Assembly: GCA_002633005.1 (NCBI GenBank) | Contig: NMRA01000229.1 | Coordinates: 547,694 to 573,569 of the forward strand | Reading direction: 5' to 3' | DNA: 25,876 nucleotides | Origin: Phoronis australis | Lineage: Eukaryota > Phoronida > Phoronidae | Shown: piece after piece, positions 18,341 through 25,876 of the stretch | How positions within the stretch are numbered: the stretch's first letter is position 1 | How the letters are laid out: each line of letters opens with the position of its first letter | Position numbers and translations under genes: made by a program | Notes under the pieces: generated by a model | Seen by the model: only the letters and a program-made list of their open reading frames with translations | Told to the model about the DNA's origin: nothing | Databases searched by the model: none

Positions 18341-21300
18341 TAAAAACCTATAGTCATGAAACTCAAGTAAGAATGGACTAGTAAAAAGTCAAAAATCATA
18401 TCTTCCAGGCATTCTACTTTCAGAAAATAAATACTTCTATCTAGTTAAAATCTATGGTTTTGTACATACATGTTCTTGGCTGAATAGACAGACTTGCCAA
18501 CAAAGTCTTCCATACGTGTACACGTAACCTTCGGTGTTGCCTTTGCATTCAGTTCACTTATTAAGAGCTTTAAACTGATGAACATAAAGGAAAGGGTGTC
18601 TTCATAGGCAATGTTACTGAACCCCTGAACCTAAGCTGCTTAAAGCAGACGCTTTGTGGTTCGTTTTTTGACAATTATCTTTTTTCTTAAAACCATGTTT
18701 TCCTTCCTCACGGCCAGAATTTCTAAAGTAATATATGAAATTGTGTGGAATTTTCTGAACACCTGCATGTATGAAGCAATTAAATAGTAATTATCTTCTA
18801 GTAGTTAGGTTGACTTTGTCAAAAGAGGTCCACTCTCAGCTCAAAGAAGATTCGAAGTAGTATTTCTTACAGAACTTATTCACCAACGAGGAGGCGGCAG
18901 CCGTCTCGAAGGCACAACCTGGCACAGTGCATGAGAACATGACTTGGGTTGTTGACGACAGTTTCGTTTGAGTAGCACACCAGATTTCCCCTGAATGAAC
19001 GCAAAAGTTAATTTGAACACCATGCCAATAAAAATCTGTAGGGCGATTTTGTTCATGACTGCAAAACCAACAAGTCTCGGCGACGATGACTCGTTTCAAG
19101 AGCAATTTATCTCTGTAAGTGTTGTCGTTGGGTTGATTTCAAAAGTGATGTTAAATCACGTGACTATAGGAAAGAGTGATACAGTATCGATTATTACAAA
19201 AGTGGCAAATTTCGATGCGTTCGTTAAAATTTCATGATGCCATCAAAATGAATTATTAAATGTCACAGTGCGAGACGAGACACGTAGGTGATTGAACTGT
19301 GGGCCAAAACACGAAATGACACTACATGTTGTCTTATAGATGTGTTCACCTAGATGCGCGCTTAAGTCCTTCTTTGCTGTTTTATGGAGATGTCAAGGCA
19401 TGTTGACGGCACGTGTTTGCCTTCATCTGTGATAACTTTTAGAGGATTTTTTACGTGATTGTGTGATACAGCCAGGGAAAAATGATACCTGCCCACACTT
19501 TTAGTGAGTCAGTGGGATGAACCCCCCCCCCCACTTGTTGGGTTTGTAAGATTAAAGTGACTCCTTTTGCTGGGACCTTTCATGAAGGCACCCTTTCCCG
19601 CTTTCCAAAATGGTGTTCTCTCGTCGCCACAATAAGTGGCGCAAGTGCAAATCGGGCACTATGGAGTGCCGACAATACCGTCGCTTCAGCGGGTACCAGA
19701 AATAAGTTTCTCAGTCTGCGATTGGCTCATGGTGGTTTTTCATTGCAATACAAATACATGTATACAAGTTGGACAATATAATAATACCACATAGACTTAG
19801 CCCAGAAAACGAATCATGGTATTTTGGCTTATATTTATATATATATGCACACATCGATAAACTATTCGCTAAAAACACAATAATAAACAATAACAGAAAG
19901 AAAATAATGTAATCAATAAAATATACGGAAATAAAGGAATGCAAGGAAAACAAAAAGCTGAACATATCGTAGAATTTAAATCACTTGCTTACTATGAAAT
20001 TTAAAAATGAAAACACTACGATTTTGGGATAACAAAATAGTACATTTATAATCTAAGTTGTGGTAACCACTTTATAAAAATTGAGTTTCACATTATTATC
20101 TCTTCCTGTTATTACTAAGGTTGTGAAAATGAGACCAGATCCGCTCATTGGAGTGGAGGCTGCTACAAACCCGTTCACGCTCACCATTTTAGACGGAGCA
20201 TGTGGTCAGCAAGTAGTGAGCGTCACTAAGTTACACCACGAATACACTTACTAGTAAAGTTATGATGCAACTTTTGTGAGCTGAGGTACAACCCCGCTCT
20301 CAGTGATGTTAAAGTAATCGTCACATGAACTCACGTCATTTTTTGTAATGATTTCTATGGCCTTTGGAAATTTAAGTAAATATTAGTATGACTGGATAAG
20401 TATTTATAAAAATCATGCCCCTGTTTGATATAGTACCTATAGATTTTTATCAAAGTAGTTAATTATTCATATAATTTATTGGGTATTTATATTGGTTGAC
20501 CTATATATTGATATAATATTTTTAGAAACGTGAATTCATTAGAATGCGCCATACATGTATAGTAAACATGAACAAATGTTTAATGCGTAATAAATGTTAA
20601 CATTTTCACTTATAGTAAAGTCCATTAATATTTCCCGTTGTGGATATTGAATGCATTTTTAGATATATGTAACATTCGTCACACCGGCGGCACTTGTTCA
20701 CAGTCAGGTATTAATTAGCTTTAAAATGTCACAACGTGTCCAAATCTGATCCAGCGTCTTCGTCTTACCTTGTCTGCTATCAAGTGCCATGCGTCACATC
20801 TCTGTGTTGCTGCAAAACCTAATCCTTTTCACGAATACAAATTTCAACGATATGGCGGTCAGTTCCTGCCCAGCCAAAATGAGGTGACAAAGTAGTTTCA
20901 AGTTAGCGGTAGAGTACGAACACACACCATACCCAACAATTGTGTGTCATGTCCTTTTGGCCACGTGAGTATGACAGAGAAATCCTAAAAGTGACGTTAT
21001 CAGAGGGAATAATGGCTTTCTGAGAACATGGCTCTGTTTCATAAAAGTTACTTAATATCACAGACAAAATTTTGGTCTTGCGCTCCCCCTTCCGACAAAT
21101 TACTGAAAATGTTTAGCCAAGTAATTATTAGCGTGTCACAGAATATAAATAATTTATAGAAATTTTCTCAGTAACTAGCAGCTGTGTGTATACTCTCAGA
21201 GTCTGCATTTGTGCTGAAGTGGGATTTAATTGTCATGTGGTGCTTAAGACCAAATTGCTGTCTTAACTCTTAAGTCAGTTTTCATGAAGCTGACCTCTGA

Positions 21301-21752
21301 CCCCACTTGAAGCAATCCCACAACGCTCAGCTGGCGGAGTTAACCACTCGGTAAATGACAGATTATTTTAAACGTATTGATCTGTTATTCTTTGCCTTTA
21401 TTTTAGCGATGGGATGACAGACAACGGTGATAATTAATAATAAAATTTTGTTTTGTTTTTTTTTATTAAAGCTAATAGGTTCAATAAGTCTATCGCATTC
21501 AAAATTAATGCCAATTTTCGGCCAAAAAACCAATCATGCCCCTTTGAAGGGAGAGCAGCCGTAAATACAGATCATGTGTTATCCTGACAAAGCATTTTTG
21601 CGGCGATTACTGTTGCCCTGTCTGTATTTTCTATCCATGCAACAGTATGACATAAATGATCAAACAAAATACCCACACGTGTCGGTTCTGCATTCAATGT
21701 CATTACGCAAACAATGTGCGAAACGCTATTGAACGCAATCGCTGGTGGTCAT
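18341..21752. other. long stretch without a supported gene
   Basis: No protein domain recognised. It contains a minus-strand open segment with splice-like edges (about 19112 down to 18871), a C11 homopolymer at 19522-19532, a perfect direct-repeat-1 nuclear-receptor-type site at 21291-21303, and an AT-rich tract at 19800-20100 and 20380-20650. Confidence 0.5.
21291..21303 (-). promoter_or_regulatory. DR1 nuclear-receptor-type half-site pair
   Basis: TGACCTCTGACCC is, on the minus strand, GGGTCAGAGGTCA: two RGGTCA half-sites in direct orientation spaced by one base, the class bound by HNF4 and RXR heterodimers. A single 13-bp match in intergenic sequence may be chance. Confidence 0.25.
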
Positions 21753-21909
21753 CATGGGCGGATCCAAGACTTTGAGTTAGGGGGGCCAGGGCAGAGTATT
21801 AGCCAGGATTTTGCCTGTCAGACATTGGCACTCCCGAACTGCCCAATGGAATCTTGGAGAGTTTTAGGGAGGACATGGCCCCCTTGGCCCCCCTCTAAAT
21901 CCGCCACTG
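21753..21909 (+). mobile_element. short MITE (hAT-like ends), fuller copy
   Basis: This 157-bp sequence runs from CATGGGCGGATCC to TAAATCCGCCACTG, whose reverse complement starts CAGTGGCGGAT. The interior has G-rich then C-rich tracts (GGGGGGCCAGGG and GGCCCCCCTC). It matches 4519-4644 in the same orientation and has about 30 bp more near its right end. GGTCAT at 21747-21752 and 21909-21914 may be a remnant target duplication. No transposase is encoded. Confidence 0.65.
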
Positions 21910-23730
21910 GTCATTCGCTTTTACTCAATGCATAACGTGAATACAGAACCAAGATGACGAACCTTTGCTGGACCGTTTAGGACGCTTTCTGTTGTTTCAT
22001 TCGTAGTGACGCATGTTTCTTTTTTAAATTGTGGAGGGTATGTTGATTCAAGTATACTCAAACGGGTTATAGGCCTGCTCTCTGTCAGAGACCCACTCTA
22101 AATCTGGGTCTCAACTTTACGTGGTTTCTGGCGTAGAAAAAAATACAGTTCGTCGTTGTTTTAGAATTGAGACCACGAAAATAGGCAGGTGGCCGAATGT
22201 CTTTTGCGGTGCACCAGACGTGCTTAGGGCAATCCGGGCTCACTGGACTGTTTGCCTGATTATGACTCATGGACATCCACGCAATGGGGTTCCAAATGGG
22301 TAAAATCTTCCCTCAGGAAATTGAAAAGACTGTTAAAGATGAATGATCTAGCGATTTCTTCCAGGCAGGTTATGTGTAAATCAAGCAGTAGGCTGCGAAT
22401 TCGTTGACAGGCAAGGCAAATCTACGCTAGAAATTGTGTCATGAGCGAAATAGCAAGCCTATATGTATCAGAGCTTAAAGATGCTATGTCTCATTAAAAC
22501 CGTGAAAATTTAAATTTGTAGCAAGCGCTGCCTGGTGACTTCCTGGAGAATTATGTGTTCAAGCATAATTAGGAAAAAAAACACTTTGTAAGTAAATCGC
22601 AGTTTTAAGAAAACACCACAGCTGGTACACTTCAAAACAAAAAGTGTGAACTTATAAAAACCCTAGTAATTCCAAATTATACGGAATCGTTTTGATATTG
22701 AAAAAAGCAAATGATAAAAACTGTGCCTTGTTTCATTAGGGTAACGATGAAATATTACCGTACTCATTTACATAAAAGTTGTCTTGCAAATCAAGACTTT
22801 AGCGAAATTGTAATGGTAACTGGTTCTCGGATGATTTCCGACGCACTGGAAGACACGGGATTGTATGTAAATTAGTACTTTATTCGCATATTCGGAATTT
22901 AATGAGATTATGCATCCATAAGAGCCTCTTAGAATCTTCGTTTGTCTGCACGTGGAATACACTGTACTCTCTCCGTGTATCGGTAGACAGTTTTGAAACT
23001 GTTTAAAAGCACCTACTGTTTTACCGTTGCTTTGCAACATATGTACGTGAAAGGGACTGAGTCTGGCACAAAACAGGGTGCACCTGCTTCTTACTTTGCA
23101 TGGTAGTCGACAGCTTCATTACCATCAACGACAACAAGTGCCAACAGTTGACATGGACAGGTCTTTCAGGTGCCAAGCTCTTGGCTTTAATTTGTTACTT
23201 ACAACTTTTGAAACCATGTTTGGAGAATACAGAACGCTAATTTGTTGAGTTTGGTCTCCAACGTAAATGATCTTTCATTTTTTCAGGCAATCAATTGTCT
23301 CTAATTGGACTAGGAAACAAATCAAGACCAACTCGTAGGTGAGTGGACTAAATCAAAAGTTTTGTTTGTGGCAGACAGCGGAAGGTTGTTTACGTTAGAC
23401 GTTTAACATGTTTCAATGCATACTTCTAAAAAATGTAATAAAGCTTCAGGGAATTTTGATGGTGGTTAAAATTTGGGAAAAAAGAACGAACACCTGTACA
23501 AGTCCGCTCAATGACTCAATCCAAAATTGAGGTGCGATAAAAGTTGACGAAAGTTGATAAAATTTGGTCAAATCTGTCAACATCTTTTGATCCCTCAAAC
23601 AGCAAAGTCTCGGCTATACACCCCTATACCTACCGGAGGTTTGATTGGTAGTGAAAATGGTAGCCACCTGGGATGGGTGAAGTTTGTCGAACTTGTATGC
23701 CGCTCCCGCAATCACTTTTACTCTTCAGTT
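21910..23730. other. stretch without a recognised gene
   Basis: Only short open frames on both strands, none with a domain. A short perfect hairpin lies at 22088-22112. No RNA gene identified. Confidence 0.5.
22088..22112. other. perfect 8-bp stem hairpin
   Basis: GAGACCCA at 22088-22095 is the reverse complement of TGGGTCTC at 22105-22112, with a 9-base loop. It does not match the histone 3' stem-loop or a SECIS element. Confidence 0.4.
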
Positions 23731-23799
23731 CGCCACGCCTGCAACGTTTCTCATTTTATGGGCTGATTTGTACAGAGTTGCGTTTCACGTACATTTACA
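23731..23799 (+). repeat. direct repeat copy 1 (pair with 23944-24019)
   Basis: CTCATTTTATGGGCTGAT, ACAGAGTTGCGTTTCACG and TACATTTACA all recur with few changes at 23944-24019, about 220 bp downstream. Confidence 0.7.
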
Positions 23800-23807
23800 G
23801 ACACGGC

Positions 23808-23866
23808 GTTTCTGAGACTCTATCTTGATTTTTGTATCAAATGAAATCGGGTCGTGTTAAGGAGAC
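23808..23866 (+). repeat. old dispersed repeat, copy 2
   Basis: GCGTTTCTGAGACTC followed by TATCAAATGAAATCGGGTC parallels 24705-24750 (GCGTTTCTGAGATTT, TATCAAATGAAATTGGTTC) and, more weakly, 18268-18320. Confidence 0.55.
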
Positions 23867-23947
23867 CGGGAACGAAATAATATGTCCAGTCACAACCAAC
23901 ACAATTGCGAAAACGCAAGATCACACAAGTCTCCGCGAGGTATCGCC
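23857..23947 (+). repeat. CGCG-family segment, copy paired with 25155-25265
   Basis: GAGACCGGGAACGAAAT, GTCCAGTCACAACCA, TTGCGAAAACGCAAGATCA and AAGTCTCCGCGAGGTATCGCC occur in the same order at 25155-25265, which has an extra block of about 20 bp in the middle. Confidence 0.75.
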
Positions 23948-24019
23948 CTCCTCCAGTCCTGCAATGCTTGTCATTTTATGGGCCGATGTGCACAGAGTTG
24001 CATTTCACGTACATTTACA
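23944..24019 (+). repeat. direct repeat copy 2 (pair with 23731-23799)
   Basis: TCATTTTATGGGCCGATG, ACAGAGTTGCATTTCACG and TACATTTACA repeat the block at 23731-23799. The two copies bracket the CGCG-family segment, which suggests a local duplication around an insertion. Confidence 0.7.
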
Positions 24020-24639
24020 CCCATTGTAAACAGTCGCTAGGTGGCACTTCGATACAATTTCTCATGTTCAAGCCTTTGTTCACGAGAATTGTTTTATTTA
24101 TTAAGATACTCAACGGCTGGAAAATGTAAGAGTTTATAATATTTACTCATAAAATCCATTGTAGAAGTAAATTTGATCATTGCCGGAGGCAACATATTAA
24201 ATTGTGTTCATCAAAACATTTAGTCAGTGGGGAATCTTCTGTGAGTTTGCTCCCATGAGGGAGCTATGAATAAATTCGATACAGGTCGTCGTTCGTGGGT
24301 TCTACATCTTTGGAACATCCGCGCTTTCACGTTTGCGTTGTTGAACTTAATGCTAAAATGAGGCATTGTTTCCTAAATACCAATGCACAACAATCAAATT
24401 CATGGAAGTAGTGATTACTGAAAAATTGTGTAGATTTCACTGTGAACTTTTGTCTGTTCCATTGTGACGCGACAACTGGAGTTTAAAAGAATTCTAAATA
24501 TGGCTAACTTCCTAACGTTATGTGTTAAAAATGGTTGGTTGGATTCTTATGAAACTTCCACGTATAATATGCTTATGCACTGTTCTCAAATTGTCTTTAA
24601 AATGTTCCATTTTTCCATGAGGGATATCAAAAAAGGATT
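24020..24639. other. stretch without a recognised gene
   Basis: No supported feature except a lone 12-of-14 CTCF-core-like match at 24034-24047, probably chance. Confidence 0.5.
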
Positions 24640-24765
24640 TTTGTGGAAAAAATGAAGATGCATGAAACTGAAACGAAATATTTTAGGAAACTGTGTCTGC
24701 GTTTCTGAGATTTCATCTTGGGCTCTTATATCAAATGAAATTGGTTCATGTTGTTTTGCAAAACT
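24640..24765 (+). repeat. old AT-rich dispersed repeat, copy 3
   Basis: Contains AAAAAATGAAGATGCATGAA, ACGAAATATTTTAGG, GCGTTTCTGAGATTTCATC and ATCAAATGAAATTGGTTCAT, in the same order as the matching pieces at 18215-18340, and shares its right part with 23808-23866. Confidence 0.5.
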
Positions 24766-25154
24766 TTTTTTCTAATTTTTTTCAATTAATATCGGATCAG
24801 CATGAAGTTAAAATATGAAGTCCACAGGTTTTCAATTTTCATAAAATGTATTCGTTTACGCAGTTAATTTCTTTGGTTTTGTAAATGTTTGGGTAAATGC
24901 AAAGACTTGTCGATGGCTGAGGTTTAAATTGTTTCGTCCATGCTGGGAGATATTGGTCCTAGGTCCATGTCACAAGGTGCAGCTGTTTCACCACCTGGTG
25001 GGCTCTCTGAAGTTGAACTTAAAACTTATGGACCCCCTAAGGGACGAGTCGCGAAGTCAGTTGGAATAAGGAGGTCAAGCCATGGTCTTTGTTATTGCAA
25101 AGGATTGTCTCAGAAGTAGGTCTTGGTGTATGCGCACTCAAACCTGTCCGTATT
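24766..25154. other. stretch without a recognised gene
   Basis: No open frame with a domain. It includes a short palindromic CCACCTGG with GTGG at about 24991-25001 of no clear meaning. Confidence 0.45.
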
Positions 25155-25265
25155 TTAAGAGACCGGGAATGAAATATTACGTCCAGTCACAACCAGGTGC
25201 ACGTTCCGTAGACGCAACGCACTTGCGAAAACGCAAGATCATGCAAGTCTCCGCGAGGTATCGCC
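25155..25265 (+). repeat. CGCG-family segment, copy paired with 23857-23947
   Basis: Same ordered blocks as 23857-23947 plus an extra segment around GTGCACGTTCCGTAGACGC. It is followed by CCATGCATTACAAGTAAACC and ACGTGATCAC, which resembles the family end seen at 3557-3620 and 25427-25490. Confidence 0.75.
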
Positions 25266-25284
25266 ATGCATTACAAGTAAACCA

Positions 25285-25345
25285 CGTGATCACATGAATT
25301 TTATTCGCGAGATTCTTACGTCTACGCAACTCAGCCCTGTCGATC
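25285..25345 (+). repeat. dispersed repeat segment shared with 6435-6500
   Basis: GTGATCACA, then GCGAGATTCTTACGTCTACG (25307-25326) and CTCAGCCCTGTCGAT. The earlier copy has an insertion in the last block, so this copy is probably closer to the ancestral layout. Confidence 0.6.
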
Positions 25346-25426
25346 CCCAAAGCAAATCACCAAAAAGACAATAGGGCCTACACCCTGCCAATAGGGTAGT
25401 GTTTAATAGTGTTAGTACCTCGCTAG

Positions 25427-25490
25427 AAAAGCAAGATCTCGCGAGAGGGCGCGAGATATCGCCGTGCACTGTCAATAAGAGCACGTGAGT
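25427..25490 (+). repeat. CGCG-family segment with perfect TCTCGCGAGA palindrome
   Basis: GCAAGATCTCGCGAGAGGGC, then GCGAGATATCGCCGTGCA and AAGAGCACGTG. The 10-bp palindrome TCTCGCGAGA (25437-25446) is the motif bound by BANP/ZBTB33-type factors in vertebrate promoters; activity here is unproven. Matches 3557-3620 in inverted orientation. Confidence 0.6.
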
Positions 25491-25797
25491 GTTACCTATT
25501 TGTCGCCCAGGTCTAAATATGCGTGTGTTTTTTAGCGTCTTGATTTGACCAAAGTTTCTCTTGACGCTACACTTACATGTACAACTCATCATTTCATCTA
25601 CTCCACACATTCTGGCCGCACAAAAATCGGCATGCACATGTATAGGTACAGTACATGAACATGAAACTGTTTGCTTAGTACGTGTATTAGTAATAGGTTC
25701 GACTAACTCATGTTTTGATTGTATTTCGCATGTTTTCGCTTATGTCCTGTGTTTTTTATTCATTCTTACACCCGTACCACGTGACACAGTTGGTCAC
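25491..25797. other. stretch without a recognised gene
   Basis: A minus-strand frame at 25290-25637 crosses two dispersed-repeat segments and has no domain, so I do not call it a gene. Confidence 0.45.
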
Positions 25798-25811
25798 CTC
25801 TCTATCTCTCT

Positions 25812-25842
<31 letters not shown>

Positions 25843-25876
25843 CCTCTCCCTCTCCCTCTCCCTCCCTCTCCCTCTC
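25798..25876. repeat. pyrimidine microsatellite, (CT)n grading into (CCCTCT)n
   Basis: A nearly pure C/T tract from 25798 to the window end, first CT dinucleotides and then CCCTCT-like hexamers. It reaches the last base, so its true length is unknown. Confidence 0.95.

Noticed and set aside
24991-25003. CCACCTGGTGGGC considered as a CTCF-like site
   Set aside because: Mismatch at a core position and no repeat context; a palindromic E-box-like sequence is an equal explanation.
25290-25637. 115-codon minus-strand open frame
   Set aside because: Crosses two dispersed-repeat segments (25307-25345 and 25427-25490) that occur elsewhere in other frames; no recognisable product.
25698-25709. GGTTCGACTAAC resembling a tRNA B-box
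   Set aside because: No matching A-box at the right distance, and no cloverleaf can be drawn.

Overview
The window looks like intergenic or intronic DNA from a eukaryote, most likely a marine invertebrate (lophotrochozoan or invertebrate deuterostome; I cannot narrow it further). It is AT-rich, has no dense or operon-like coding, and contains an LTR retrotransposon, small inverted-repeat elements, LINE-like relics, microsatellites, many copies of a TACATGTA-type octamer and one assembly N (11259). I found no intact host protein-coding gene, tRNA, rRNA or CRISPR array. Nearly everything identifiable is repeat-derived.

Layout. 1-2911: no recognised feature. 2912-3019: 22-bp minisatellite. 3557-3764: a dispersed CGCG-rich repeat and a 19-bp direct repeat. 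4077-5640: an old, degenerate tandem array whose monomers carry a box resembling the CTCF core, interrupted by a small hAT-like MITE (4519-4644) that has a second copy at 21753-21909. 5641-8265: mostly featureless. 8266-12075: two related units of about 1.1 kb (8266-9361, 9779-10883), a reverse-transcriptase relic (9552-9629), and a ~675-bp duplication flanking the N, which is probably an assembly artefact. 13099-13555: an inverted-repeat element with a 7-bp target duplication and G-rich subterminal arrays.

13617-15876: the best-defined feature, a 2.26-kb LTR element with a 5-bp target duplication (CTGAT). It has kept only a gag start, a retropepsin-like domain (DTG changed to HTG) and a post-protease linker; RT, RNase H and integrase are gone. 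Directly after it (15896-17160) is a frameshifted, partly deleted relic of a protein family I recognise as multi-copy in invertebrates and fish but whose function I do not know. An (AT)n tract lies in its deleted middle. 17480-17700 is an inverted copy of the repeat end at 11870-12075. From 17701 to the end I see only diverged repeats, several of them nested at 23731-25345, and a pyrimidine microsatellite that runs off the window end.

There is no evidence that these pieces work together as a pathway. They are layers of mobile-element insertion and decay. The observations I rate highest are the CTCF-like array, the deleted LTR element, the G-rich inverted-repeat element and the duplication at the N. 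Homologies between copies were judged by eye.
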